A stretch of DNA of 64,000 bases from Odiellus spinosus (taxonomy: Eukaryota > Arthropoda > Arachnida > Opiliones > Phalangiidae): the NCBI GenBank assembly GCA_963920705.1, contig OY987233.1:5942001-6006000 (forward strand). Reading direction: 5' to 3'. This document shows, one piece after another, positions 44,598 through 56,376 of the stretch; positions within the stretch are counted from its first letter, which is position 1; each line of letters opens with the position of its first letter. The notes beneath the pieces were generated by a model that made no database searches, had not been told where the DNA came from, and was given only the letters and a program-made list of their open reading frames with translations. The position numbers were made by a program, and so were the translations under genes.

Positions 44598-44972
44598 TTT
44601 TAAGGGAGAATGCAAAATAATCATCCGTGTTAGTAGTCCTTTAAATTTTGGGGTGTTAATTTAAGAGCGCCCTGCTCTTTTGTATAGGTGTTCGCTTTAA
44701 AAATTGAAAAAACCCGAAACTGTAATTATCTAAAGTAAGCGTTGAGCGAAAAGATAAAAGGAAAAAGGATATTACTTTCAAGTCAAAGGTTTGAACGATT
44801 CTTAGACGGTATGGTATAAAGCTTGCCCGGGATCGCTATTTTGGTGCCAAGGCCTAGTTATTGGAATAATCAACGGAGCGGAAACCGTCATCCTCTAGAA
44901 ACCCTGATATTGGTTCTGCTACACCTCCTATCCACAATCTGCTAGAATGAGACTCAAGAATACTAAATCTTA
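44598..44972. other. F1-like end, then spacer
   Basis: ttaagggagaatgcaaaata at 44598 resembles an F1 terminus but nothing else of F1 follows. No gene supported. Confidence 0.35.
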
Positions 44973-45265
44973 TATCAAAAGTCTGTCACTTTATTCCATT
45001 AAAGTAAACAACGCCCCTTATCTTAATACTATCAGCAAAGGTACAGGTTTACGTCATAGCAAATCACTTAAAAATAGACCAAAAAGTCATCACCCCTGTC
45101 TGGTTCGAGTGATTTGAACTCTTCCTCGATATTTTGAGTCAGGAGGGAGGGACGGATTTTAGGCGGGCCACGCTTGGCTATATTGTCTTCACTCCCAACT
45201 CCGGAATTTCTCCACAGAGTGGCGCTTCCTCCGTTCACTATTTACAGCGTCAGCCGCTAGAGTGT
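44973..45265. mobile_element. C1 element, right end missing
   Basis: caaaagtctgtcactttatt ... ctagagtgtctcgaatcag; then replaced by sequence leading to A2. Confidence 0.7.
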
Positions 45266-45294
45266 CTCGAATCAGTATAACTACTGATAGTATA

Positions 45295-45476
45295 ACTACG
45301 TTCACACTTGACACTTTGGAACCGTTTTCAAACCGTTTCGAGTCGTCAAATCGACTTTTTTAGATATTAATTTGGTTTCTTGATCAAAGGTCTACACGGG
45401 TGACCTCAAAATTTTATTATTTGACCTTTCCAAAACGGTTTAAAACGGTTTCAAAGTCTGTAGTGTGAACGTAGCT
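45295..45476. mobile_element. A2 element
   Basis: ctacgttcacacttgacact ... ctgtagtgtgaacgtagct, a short TIR element with arms ttcaaaccgtttcgag / tttaaaacggtttcaaa. The second copy is at 57285-57457. Confidence 0.7.
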
Positions 45477-46282
45477 TATTAAGCAACGGGGCGTTCCATC
45501 TGGAGTTAAAGAATAACCAGTGACGGTTTCACTTTAAGTATGCCTATATTTATTTTTATAAAACCCAAGGCTTCCGAAACATTTTTCTATACGATATTTT
45601 TTTATCCCAAGTTGTCATTTTTACAAGTTTTGTCTTTTAAAGACTAAAGGCCTTTGTTTCAATCTCAAAAGGGACCCAAAATCCAATCGAAAAGTCTGTT
45701 TTTCTATTGAATTTTTCTATTATTCTGAGGTAGCGAGGAAGGTATATATTGTATGGATTTTGTAGTCTTATCTCAATCCATTCTGAGCTCAGATATATGA
45801 AAGAAAAAAATATCCAATACCAAGTAGAGCTTAAGTGAGATTCCAACAGGGAATATCAACTATAATCGATTCCATTTCGAGTTGACAACGCGTACGAAGC
45901 TACAAACTCCCTTGATCTCTTATCGAATGACCGTATTATCAAATCATAGAGATAACTTACGGCCTAGATTTGTTCTGAACTGATAATGTAAGATGGGATA
46001 ATTACGGATTTTCGTTGACAGTTTGAAATTCAGTTTGAGAAAGCAGCTCAAAGCAAGCTATGAGAACCTCTATTTCTAAACAAAAACGGTCTTTCGTTTA
46101 TGATGTGTTTAATATTGTGGATGTTTCCGCTTCCGCCTTAGCTATTTTGCAACTTTTCGTCGACTTAAAAAAAAATTAAGTTGTCCAAAAGATTATTTGA
46201 AGCTTGGTTGTTAAAACGACTAATGAAGACTAGTGTTCTTTTTAAAATCGATTAAAACTCAACGACATTTCTTCTCCTTAAT
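45477..46282. other. No gene seen
   Basis: AT-rich spacer; frame 45637-45846 has no family features. Confidence 0.3.
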
Positions 46283-46480
46283 TTAGAGGTAAAGTGAGTC
46301 TGACACTGATTTTGCACGAATTCAAATAGATTTTCGGAAAGATCGTTAAAAAACGATTCAAAATATATATACACATGTCATAGAAAAATTACCCCAACAA
46401 TAAAAATATATATTTTATAATCGTCGAATTTCTTAAAATACAAATACTCCGCAAAAACTATCAAACACTATTAATTTGCA
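46283..46480. mobile_element. F6 left half
   Basis: gtaaagtgagtctgacactg ... cggaaagatcgttaaaaaac ... ttttataatcgtcgaatttc. Confidence 0.6.
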
Positions 46481-46499
46481 ATGTCCATACGTCCGTTAC

Positions 46500-47720
46500 T
46501 TTTTTCAGAATATTTTAGAAGGTTACAGAAAAGTCTGGAGAGCTGTAGAAATTCTGGAAAATGCTTTAAAGTTCTAGAAAGGTCTGGAAAGATCTGAAAA
46601 GTCTAGAAAGTTTAGAAAAACACTGGAAAGTTCTGAAAAATTTCTAAAATTATTATAAAACATTCTGGAACATCTGAAAAATTAATTCTGGAACATTCTG
46701 AGAAATTAATTCTGGAACATTCTGAGAAATTAATTCTGGAACATTCTGAGAAATTAATTCTGGAACATTCTGAGAAATTAATTCTGGAACATTCTGAGAA
46801 ATTAATTCTGGAACATTCTGAGAAATTAATTCTGGAACATTCTGAGAAATTAATTCTGGAACATTCTGAGAAATTAATTCTGGAACATTCTGAGGAATTA
46901 ATTCTGGAACATTCTGAGGAATTAATTCTGGAACATTCTGAGGAATTAATTCTGGAACATTCTGAGGAATTAATTCTGGAACATTCCGAGGAATTAATTC
47001 TGGAACATTCCGAGGAATTAATTCTGGAACATTCCGAGGAATTAATTCTGGAACATTCCGAGGAATTAATTCTGGAACATTCTGAGGAATTAATTCTGGA
47101 ACATTCTGAGGAATTAATTCTGGAACATTCTGGGAAATTAATTCTGGGACATTCTGGGAAATTAATTCTGGGACATTCTGGGAAATTAATTCTGGGACAT
47201 TCTGGGAAATTAATTCTGGGACATTCTGGGAAATTAATTCTGGGACATTCTGGAAAATTAATTCTGGGACATTCTGGAAAATTAATTCTGGGACATTCTG
47301 GGAAATTAATTCTGGGACATTCTGGGAAATTAATTCTGGGACATTCTGGGAAATTAATTCTGGGACATTCTGGGAAATTAATTCTGGGACATTCTGGGAA
47401 ATTAATTCTGGGACATTCTGGGAAATTAATTCTGGGACATTCTGGGAAATTAATTCTGGGACATTCTGGAAAATTAATTCTGGGACATTCTGGAAAATTA
47501 ATTCTGGGACATTCTGGAAAATTAATTCTGGGACATTCTGGGAAATTAATTCTGGGACATTCTGGGAAATTAATTCTGGGACATTCTGGGAAATTAATTC
47601 TGGGACATTCTGGGAAATTAATTCTGGGACATTCTGGGAAATTAATTCTGGGACATTCTGGGAAATTAATTCTGGGACATTCTGAGAAATTAATTCTGAA
47701 ACATTCTGAGAAATTCTAGA
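46500..47720. repeat. 24-bp satellite array with degenerate left border
   Basis: From about 46676, 43-44 copies of 24 bp (aaattaattctgggacattc+tggg). The left border (46500-46675) has worse-conserved tctggaaa/gttctgaaaa phrases. Variants occur in blocks: gagaa, then gagga, then gggaa, ggaaa, gggaa again, and gagaa at the end. The minus strand is open for 356 codons of an 8-residue repeat (ISQNVPEL), which I regard as a by-product. Confidence 0.95.
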
Positions 47721-48528
47721 CATGTCCCAAGATTTTTATAATACAATGTTGACAGAGTCACTTGTAATGTTTTTTGCCGATTATAGCGGATTAGTGAGTG
47801 CATTCACCTTATCCAATTTGAAGAACTTTATCTTATTGGAACCTTATCGAATTCAGTGAACTTTTTTATCTATTCTTAGTTTATTTACCACTCATCCTTT
47901 TCCTTGGAACTAAATGTAAAAGCATCATAAAAAAAGCCCTCGATTTACGGTCAACAATACCAATTCTCAACCCGGAACGAAAGGCTTACGGAAAACCGTA
48001 TCGATATAGACAGACAGAGGCAAAGAAATATCAGTTTAAGTCCTTACTAGATGTGTAAGGTAGTTTACTTTAGTTTCAAAGAAGCTCCGAAATAACCCTT
48101 TCCCTACCTTTGATATATGGTAAAGACTTAGGTTGAAAAATTCACGAAAATATCCTGACCGTTGGATGGATACCATTTCTTTTCACTTAGTACCGTTTCC
48201 ATGGCAACCCCCGTTTGGTTTATTTATTTATTTATTTTTTTCTCTCTCTCAGTTCTTTCTCTCCGGTCACTATCGCGTTAACGAGCTAGGATCGAAGTCT
48301 ATTTTCTGTCAGTAAGAGAAAGAGAGACCATTTCTTCACGAAACTACAAAGAGAATAGATAATATGAGTGGAAAAGCGTGGGAAGATATTGACATGAATA
48401 GTTAAACATACGTCACATTAGGTTAAAATTATCTCGGATTTTTTTCTATCATTTCTAAAGATAAACTTTTGGCGCGAGATTAATTTGGGAAGGCCCGAAT
48501 CGAGTCAATTTTCGTGTCTATTATAAAT
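47721..48528. other. Spacer with TTTA/TC microsatellite
   Basis: tttatttatttatttatttt then tctctctctc at 48219-48252. No supported gene. Confidence 0.35.
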
Positions 48529-48612
48529 TGGGAATGAAACCTAAGATCAAGTGATTTTTTTTTATCGATTCCTTATCGTTCAAATAGGTATAATCCAACA
48601 GTAAAAAATATT
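48529..48612. mobile_element. F1 left-end fragment
   Basis: gggaatgaaacctaagatca ... cgattccttatcgttcaaat ... aatccaacag, then lost. Confidence 0.6.
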
Positions 48613-48641
48613 AAAATATAACCTGTATGTATTTTGATTCA

Positions 48642-49197
48642 TAGAGCTCGGAATTCGTGTACTTTTTGTTAATTGAATAAGACCATCGTGAATGTCAATC
48701 GGATATTATCCATTCGCGAAAAACATATCCATTTCTTATTCGAGTTAATTATATGAATGTAACGCAACCTTTTTATTGTTATAGGAAATTGATACGTTAT
48801 ACGAGTTATTCATTCGTCGATAAGAAACATTTGAAACTAGAGTTTCTTCGCGGATTTTAACCCAAATTGAGATCTCGAAGCTAGAAATTAGTAATTTAGT
48901 CGCTGTTCCTTTCGATTTAAATTAAAATATAAATATTATATTTCGTTTTACACAGATTCCGAGAAACGTCGTATTTTTATCTTCGCATTATCCGTTTGAA
49001 TAAACGCGTAATATGTTTATTAATCAAGCTTAAAATTTTATCTCCGGATAATTAGTATCCATTTGATACGCGTCTATTTATATAATTTGTGGAGTTTATA
49101 TTAACAAACAATTTATCCGAGATTAAAATATTATCTGAAAAAAGCCTAGTTATCAATGGATGTCCTAAGATATTCATTATCCGATTCCGAGCTCTAG
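48642..49197. mobile_element. A4 element, complete, TA-flanked
   Basis: TA then gagctcggaattcgtgta at the left; ccgattccgagctc then TA at the right. The interior is AT-rich with repeated ttatccattcg and cgaataagaaa phrases. Non-coding. The second copy is at 52656-53190. Confidence 0.65.
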
Positions 49198-49597
49198 GAG
49201 CTCATGAAAAATCCATAACAGCTCAAATTTAGCCAGTAGAAAAAGCTTATTGATTCAGAAATATATATTTTACATTTATTTTTAATCGAAATAGATATTT
49301 TTTGATCTCAATTCTTCGTTCTTCTAATATATTTTTTGAATTTATCTTTAATCTTATCTTCTATAGTGCAATGCAACTTTTCCACTCCTGTTATTTAGGA
49401 TCTCTTTAGTTATTTAGGATCTCCTTAGTTATATCTTAGTCTAACAGCCTGTCCCGTGTTGCCTTCAATACTTTTTATAACGTCCTGAAAGATTCTATAC
49501 CGAGTTATTTTTTATTTAACATTGTACTCTCTATAAAACCTTTTTTCCCTATGGATTTCTCCGCGTCGTAACGTATAGATAACTTTTTCCATATAAT
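49198..49597. other. No gene seen
   Basis: AT-rich; short direct repeat ttatttaggatctc(t/c)ttag near 49395-49430. Confidence 0.4.
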
Positions 49598-49973
49598 CAA
49601 AAGTCTATCACTTTATTCCATAAAAGTACACAACGCCCCGTAGCTTAATACTATCAGTAAAGGTCCAGTTTTACGTCATAGCCCATCACTTAAAAATAGA
49701 CAAAAAATCATCGCCCCTGTCTGGCTCGAGTGATTTGGACTCTTCCTCGATATTTTGAGTCGGGAGAGAGGGACGGAATTTAGACGGGCCGCGCTTGGCT
49801 ATTGTCTTCCCTCCCAACTCTTGAATTTCTCCGCAGAGTGTCGCTTCCTCCGTTCACTATTTACACGGCGACTGCGGCCGCTAGAGTGTCTCGAATCAGA
49901 ATCTGCCGGTACATTTACCCGGTATTAAGCTACGGGGTATTGCTTACTTTTAAGGAATAAAATGATAGATTTT
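49598..49973. mobile_element. C1 element, complete
   Basis: caaaagtctatcactttatt ... aataaaatgatagatttttg. The flanks share ATAAT, compatible with a worn duplication. The GC-rich core gcgactgcggccgctagag is inverted relative to the left-end copies. Confidence 0.75.
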
Positions 49974-50039
49974 TGATAATAATATGGATTTCTTTGGGAT
50001 CGATAGATCAGCGCAACTTTAAATTAAACTCAAATTTTT

Positions 50040-50403
50040 CAATCCAACAAGTAAAAAAATTACGAACAAATATTAAACTTAAAATCAATTTAAAACTTAA
50101 CTGGAAAATAGGCTTAACTCGATTCTTGGAAATCCTGAATTTCTTCGCATTAATATAACAGCGACCAATCGAATGTTATTTGAAGCTTTATCTACGGGTC
50201 TTTGATGATTGGTAGCTGACCAATTAATGGTAAGAAATTCAAAATCTCCATGAATCCCGCTAAGCCTATTTTCAAGGTAAGTTTTAAATTTATTTCTAGT
50301 TTAATATTTGTTTGTAATTTTTGTTGTTGGTGGATTAGGTTTATTTAAACGATAAGGAATCGATAAAAAAATCACTTGCTATTAGGTTGCATTCTCCCTT
50401 TAA
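50040..50403. mobile_element. F1 element, left end worn
   Basis: atccaacaagtaaaaaaatt ... gttgcattctccctttaa; arms and core clear. Confidence 0.7.
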
Positions 50404-50720
50404 GTCTCGGTATAGAAATGTTCATGTACGTCGTTATTTGGTATATAGTAAAGACACTTGGCAACTGAGCGATTGTTTGTATAAGGCACTTGGTTACAAA
50501 GAGCGAATGCTGCATATACACTCATGCAGATGTACGTGTCAGTTGTATCCGCTGACCCAAACAAATCGTGACCGATTATACTAAGCGCTACATTCAAGCT
50601 CTGTCGCTTTCCTCGCTTCGAGACAACAAAAGCAGTTTGCCTTTTGGAAAGTTCCGCTGCCGTTATGTACTCCGAAACAAATCGGTCATCGTTATCAAAA
50701 AGCTTGTACAAAGATATTGT
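50404..50720 (-). other. Unique island, open on the minus strand
   Basis: About 310 bp between an F1 and a C1 element, with normal base composition and about 103 open codons on the minus strand (contains TAAELSKRQTAFVVSKRGKR). There is no ATG at a convincing start and no recognised family. It may be an exon or chance. Confidence 0.2.
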
Positions 50721-50721
50721 G

Positions 50722-51082
50722 TAAGTCTATCACTTTATTCCATTAAAAGTAAACAACGCCCCGTAGCTTAATACTATCAGCAAAGGTCCAGATTTACGTC
50801 ATAGCCCATCATTTCAAATAGCCAAAAATGTCATCACCCATGTCTGGCTCGAGTGGTTTGGACTCTTTCTCGATTTTTGTGTCAGGAGAGAGGGACGGAA
50901 GTTAGGCGGGCCGCGCTTGGATATTTTCTTCCCTCCCAACTCCGAAGTTTCTCCCCAAAGTGGCCATTCCTCCGTTCACTATTTACATGGCGACTGCCGG
51001 TACATTTACCTGGACCTTTCCTGATGGTATTAAGCTACGGGGCATGGTTTACGTTTATGGAATAAAATGATAGGCTTTTGGC
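50722..51082. mobile_element. C1 element
   Basis: aagtctatcactttattcca ... aataaaatgataggcttttg; core as in other copies; the outermost left bases are changed. Confidence 0.75.
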
Positions 51083-51114
51083 AATGTGCATACTACAGAC
51101 TTTGAAGACCGTTT

Positions 51115-52075
51115 GGAATGGTCAGATTTTGTAAAATGCAAATTGCGCCAAAAAGGTCAGAGAATATACAAATTGCGCCAAAAAGGTCAGAGAATATACA
51201 AATTGCGCCAAAAAGGTCAGAGAATATACAAATTGTGCCGAAAGATCAGGGAGAATCCAAGGAATTTAAGAATTGCGCCATAAATCAGGGAATTTGATAA
51301 TTGCGCCAGAAGGTCAGGGAATGTTGAGAAATTTGATAATTGCCCGAAAGGTCAGTGAAAAGATAGGAAATTTATTATTTGCCCCAAAACCTGGGAAATA
51401 ATTGCGCCAAATGGTCAGGGAATTTAAAAACTGTGTCAAAATATGAGGGACTTTTGAAAAATGCGCCAAAAGGTCAGGGGAAGGTCAAAGAATTTAAGAA
51501 ATGCGAAAAAAGGTCAGGGAAAAATTAGGAAATATGATAATTGCGCCATAAGGTCAGAGAAAGTCGTGGATTAATAAGAAATTGGGCTAAAAGGTCAGGG
51601 AAAAGTCTGGGAAATGTGATAATTGCGTCATAAGGTCAGAGAATGTCATGGAATAGTAAGAAATTGCGCCATAAGGTCAGAGAATGTCATGGAATAGTAA
51701 GAAATTGCGCCAAAAGGTCAGGGGAAAGTCAGGGAATTTCAGAATTGCACCAAAAAAGGTTAAGGAAAAGTTAGGAAATTGTGATAATTGCGCCATAAGG
51801 TCAGAGAATGTCATGGAAATAGTAAGAAATTGCGCCAAAAGGTCAGGGGAAAGTCAGGGAATTTCAGAATTGCACCAAAAAAAGGAAAAGTTAGGAAATG
51901 TGATAATTGCGCCATAAGGTCAGAGAAAGTCATGGAATAGTAAGAAATTGCACCAAAAGGTCAGGGAAAAGTCAGTGGATTTCAGAGTTGCACCAAAAAG
52001 GTTAAGGAAAAGTTAGGAAATATGATAATTTTGCCAAAAAGGTCAGGGAATAATAAAAAAAATTGCCCCAAAATT
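51115..52075. repeat. Minisatellite of the 'aaggtcaggga' type, third locus
   Basis: It begins with four near-perfect 30-bp units (caaattgcgccaaaaaggtc+agagaatata), then becomes degenerate with longer units (gataattgcgccataaggtc+agagaatgtcatggaa). Larger duplicated blocks of about 120 bp are visible near 51690-51900. Frames are by-products. Confidence 0.9.
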
Positions 52076-52531
52076 GATACCCTTTAAACTCCATAGGACC
52101 ATATCTTCTTTGAAGTTATTTTCCTTTTATATCTTTCCTTCTAGCCTCGCAGCTCGCTAGAGCGATCGCAATAATTCGAATTCATACTATATTTCAAGCG
52201 AACATAGTTTTAATTGTCTTTGCACGTAGTTTCCCTTCGAAATCGATCCCAATTTATTTTCTAATAAGTAAACCTGGGAAGTTTCTCACGCGGGAGTTTT
52301 GCTTAAGAGCGTGCCTCTTATCTTCTTATCGACTCTCTCGTGTTTGGAAGGGTTCCGCTTAATATGACAGCCAAAGAGATTAAACTTCCAAGTCCAAAAC
52401 AGAATTTAAATTCAAAATACAAATCATTTACCAAGCTAGAGTATCCATATCTTATGTTACGCACATTTCGGAGTCCCTGAAGTGTAAAGATAATAAGGCT
52501 GATGTGTAGTTTTCAAATAGATATAATTATA
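52076..52531. other. No gene seen
   Basis: No supported gene or repeat. Confidence 0.3.
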
Positions 52532-52601
52532 TTTTAAAGAGAGGGTGAAAAGGAAAATTAAGCGGTTTTTATCGATTCAACTTTTAAAATATTAGTCTTT
52601 T

Positions 52602-52655
52602 AAAGGGAGAATGCAACCTAACAACAAGTGATTTGTTTTAATCAATTTCTTATCG
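52602..52655. mobile_element. F1 left-end fragment within F4
   Basis: ttaaagggagaatgcaacct + aacaacaagtgattt...cttatcgttta, cut off by A4. Confidence 0.7.
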
Positions 52656-53190
52656 TTTATAGAGCTAAGAATCGGATATCCATTTTCTTCTGTTATTCGT
52701 ATATTTTCAGATATTTAATTTTCGGATAAATTGTAACTAAAAAATGAAATTTCTATATTCGTATAATTGTTAAACGTATAAGGTTAACCCGAAGATAAGC
52801 CTTTGGCGCTTTATCTACGAACAAATTACTTTTTTTCAAACGTATAACGATGGATAAGAAAATTCACGTTTCCAGAATTAGTCTAAAATATAAGAAAAAA
52901 TTTCAAATTGACTTTTAATTCGAAGAATATAAATAAAACAACAAAACTAAGATTTTAAATCATCTTTTTATTCGTTATTTTTCACGAAAATAAATTTTGA
53001 ATTTTTTTATTCGATCGTATAACGCGGATAATATTCTAAAATAAGGCCAACGGATTATGTTTTCAACTTTTATCTTCGAATAAGTTAACTCGAACGAAAA
53101 ATTTAATTTTTAATCAAACAGATAATATATATCAGAATTTAGTAGATTTTATCCAATTAATAAAAATTATACGAATTCCGAGCTCTAAAG
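52656..53190. mobile_element. A4 element, TA-flanked
   Basis: TAgagctaagaatcggatat ... acgaattccgagctcTA, collinear in ends with 48642-49197; the interior is AT-rich and diverged. Confidence 0.6.
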
Positions 53191-53297
53191 AACAGTAAAA
53201 TCTTCAATGATTAACTACGTCTTATAATTAATGTCTTATAATTAGTAGAAGAATCGATTAATAAAAAACCCTAGATTTTCCTCTCTACCCTCCCTTG

Positions 53298-53662
53298 AAT
53301 AGTATCTCCAGTAAATCTTATGACCGGAGCAGAAAAAATGTTTTTTGTTCTATCCCGTACCCGATATTCTGTAAAATCGGTTAGTTTATGAACCGTTTTA
53401 TTAAAATTTATTATTCATAGACGATAGTTAAAAACAGTTTTCCGCGACAATGAATTCATGAGCGTCTTGATATGATTTATGGGAGTGGGTCGACAATTTA
53501 AGAAGACTATTATAAGGAAAAAACCTTTGGTCTTGCGCTTGTCATTTATCTACTGGCCTGTTATAAGCGAGCTAATGGATGTTGTTACATTCTATAAGGG
53601 TATTCCTCCATTCATTAAAGGTTATATAGCGTATATTTTCTTTAGCGATTTTTATGATCTAG
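53298..53662. other. No gene seen
   Basis: The 77-codon frame at 53479-53712 runs into F6 and C2 and is not supported. Confidence 0.3.
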
Positions 53663-54527
53663 TTAAAGTGATGCTATCACGAGTGTCTATTGATTATATC
53701 AGAAGCCGATGAAACCCTCCTTTGAAGTCTATTACTCCCGTGTCTTGTCTACACCTCTCTATATGGGTTAGTTTCAAAAAGCGCGATTCGTACGCCTCCT
53801 AACGGTAGATATTTTCGGAGCGGGAGTTCGTCTAGCGAATATCTCTAGCAGCCTTGGAGTTCGTCAAAAAACGTCGTCGTTTGTGGAGAGAGAGAATTTT
53901 AAATTTTCCGTAGGCAGGGGCATGAAGTAGGACCCCTCCGATCTCGTAAAATCGTGAATTTTACCCATACAGAGAGGCGCGCTATATGGAACATTAGAGT
54001 AGTAGACTTCAAAGGAGGGTTTCATCGGCTTCTGATTATATTTGTAATTTTATCATGCTTTTAAAACTCCATATTCAAAATTTTATACCTCTGGGTTGAG
54101 GCGTTCTTAAGAAACAAAATTAATGTCCAAAAAATATATTGATCATTTTATTTCGGATATATGACGTAGTTTATTTCTGGAACGAAATTAACCATAATTA
54201 CTTATGACTTTCTGGATTAAGTACTTTTACGAAAAAGACCGCGCGAAAGCGACCTTATCACTTGGTGCCAGAACGCGCGAGAATCAACTGTAGGAAGCTC
54301 TATACAATAGCGAAATCACGCGACCATAGTGATGACGTAGTATTGCGGGGAATTTTTATTTTTAAAGTTTCGCAAATGGCGATTATAAAATATGTATTTT
54401 TACTGTCGCGGCAATTTTGTTCTATGGCATATGTATATATATATTTAATCGTTTTTTAACGATCTTTCCGAAAATGCTACTCAATTTCTATTTGGAACAT
54501 GAAAAATCCGTGTCAGTCTCACTTTAA
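53663..54527 (-). mobile_element. F6 element (inverted) split by C2
   Basis: TTAAAGTGATGCTATCAC at 53663; F6 resumes after C2 at 54035 and ends tgtcagtctcactttaa at 54527. The order of landmarks is the inverse of 31417-31831. Confidence 0.75.
53700..54034. mobile_element. C2 foldback element nested in F6, 7-bp TSD
   Basis: CAGAAGCCGATGAAACCCTC ... gggtttcatcggcttctg with ATTATAT at 53693-53699 and 54035-54041. The interior is inverted relative to the copy at 44132-44467, and length is nearly equal (335 against 336 bp). Confidence 0.85.
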
Positions 54528-54956
54528 AAGAGAGCATTTTGATGAGTTCACTATTTATTTCTCTTGACCGTTGATTCTATAGATATTTATTTGATGTATT
54601 ATTGTTTCGATATTCGATTGGCTGCAGTTTGATCTATGAAACTATTTTTTTATACTTTACCCAACCATATACTCTTGTTCAAGTTCAAGCTGAGTAAGAC
54701 GTTCTATTTTTTTTTCTTTATGGGATTTAAAATTGTGTATCAATTCGCTTCCGCTTTTTCCCATAATGCCAACTCATCTTATACAGAACAGCATTAAATA
54801 ATCAATAATCTTAGCCATCTTTCAATCTGTTCTGTTCCCTCGCAAACAAAAAATGAAAAAAAAAAAAAAAAAACAGGATGGAATAAGTTCATATAGGAAG
54901 CAACACCTTTTGAGGAGATATTTTTAGGCCGGCTCGTATTTATTTTAGATTTAAAG
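54528..54956. other. Spacer with poly(A) tract
   Basis: A-rich tract near 54855-54875; no supported gene. Confidence 0.35.
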
Positions 54957-55520
54957 TTAAAGGGTTACTTGTAGCTCAAAATGGAACAGTTTTTGAATTA
55001 ATTTTCAGAATCACCATGTCAAAAAACGTAGGCCTATTTAAGAATTTTTTCTCAATTTTTAGACACGTTTTTGGTGTTTAAATTAATTTCTAAAGTTTGG
55101 TGAAATAGATAAATATATAAAAGGGTGGAGTCCTTTTTCGTAAGTTGAGCGTCGATGTCACCTGTGACGTTTCTTGTGCAGAAACACGGCGCCCGCAGTC
55201 AGAATGACAAAATTGTAAAGATCTCTAGTTTTACTCTCAAGCTTAACGCCTGCTTTCTCCGCGCCTGCGCTCTTTTTACATCCGGAACTCTAGGGGATGA
55301 GTGACGTCTACAGTGACGCGGCCGCTAAACTAACAAGTTGATCAAGCCGAACTGAGCTTTTTATATATTTATCTATTGAAATAAAAGTAAGTATAAATTC
55401 GGGCCAATCATATTATTTCAGCCTTTAACAGCGCTTGTAATGTCTTAAATCTTAACATTAAAACCTACGTTTTTTGGCCTGATGATTCCGAAAATAAATT
55501 CAAAAGTTGTTCCCTTTTAA
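54957..55520. mobile_element. F3 element split by A5
   Basis: ttaaagggttacttgtagct...aaatggaacagtttttgaat at left; right arm gattccgaaaataaattcaa+aagttgttcccttttaa. The centre is partly lost. Confidence 0.65.
55108..55373. mobile_element. Element A5: 266 bp, TA-flanked, GC-rich interior
   Basis: gataaatatataaaag at the left is inverted as cttttTatatatttatc at the right, with TA outside (55106-55107, 55374-55375). The interior is much GC-richer than the surrounding F3 sequence (ggcgcccgcagtcag, ctccgcgcctgcgctc). No gene seen. Confidence 0.5.
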
Positions 55521-56159
55521 TTCCAATTTTCGTTATCACTGCTACTATTACAACAACGTAGACGCCGACACAATGAATACAATAGCCACACCCTCCCCCT
55601 AGGGGGTGCTACTAAAAAGGCAGGAAAAGAGTGGGGATTCTTTTCTCTATTCTTTGTTTAACGCGCTTTTCTTTTAGTCGAATAAACACGAACCCTTATA
55701 GAACGTTATAGAACAAGCTTCGCGCCAGTCTGAGGCTCTGAGCTATAAAAATCTCTCATTTATCAGTTGACCAAAACTATTTTTACGTCTATGAGACTTT
55801 ACATAGATATTATTCCGCGTCAGGGTTTTGACTATTGAAAACTAGTTTCAAACATAGAAGCCCTCAAAACTCTACTAAGAGGATCGCCTTTCTTTTTGAA
55901 GTCTTTTTGGATCATATTTGGATTACAGTTACCTTCAATGTAGGATTTAATTTTATCTATAAGGAAATGAATTAACGGATTAATATTGGAAGCTAAGCTT
56001 GTACGTTATGAATTCTCTGTCTGATACGAGTAAGGTTATTTTTATATCGATTTTAGGTTCAATTTTTTTCATCCTAGACTTTGTTAAGTAAAGTTGCATT
56101 TTCACGTGGCTTCTGAGAAGATTTGAGCCACGTGTCTGCCGTGTTTTAGAAAGTAGCCA
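55521..56159. other. No gene seen
   Basis: No supported gene or repeat. Confidence 0.3.
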
Positions 56160-56376
56160 GAAATTAGGCGGGCAGCGCTTGGCTATATTGTCTTCCCCCT
56201 CAACTTGGCGGAATTTCTCCGCAGAGTGGCGCTTCCTCCTTTCACTATTTACACGGCGACTGCGGCCGCTAGAGTGTCTCGAATCAGAATCTAACGGTAT
56301 ATTACCTGGACCTTTGCTTATAGTATTAAGCTACTTGGCGTTGTTTACTGTTATTGAAAAAGTGATTTGTAAATAT
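56160..56376. mobile_element. C1 right half
   Basis: attaggcgggcagcgcttgg ... gcgactgcggccgctagagt ... aagctacttggcgttgttta. The terminal TIR is worn. Frame 56179-56568 crosses its edge and is not a gene. Confidence 0.7.

Larger units (their letters stand above)
52532..53297. mobile_element. F4 element containing F1 end and A4
   Basis: Left end ttaaagagagggtgaaaagg+aaaatt at 52532-52600; right end ccctagattttcctctctac+cctccctt at 53270-53297. Between them are an F1 left end (52602-52655) and A4 (52656-53190). Confidence 0.6.

Noticed and set aside
46653-47723. 356-aa minus-strand protein of ISQNVPEL repeats as a gene
   Set aside because: The frame coincides exactly with the 24-bp satellite and has no unique flanking coding sequence or promoter.
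50387-50584. 65-aa plus-strand frame
   Set aside because: It begins inside an F1 terminus and shows no family features; the region is listed only as an unproven island.
53479-54459. Frames of 65-77 codons near 53.5 and 54.3 kb
   Set aside because: They cross F6 and C2 borders and are not conserved among copies.
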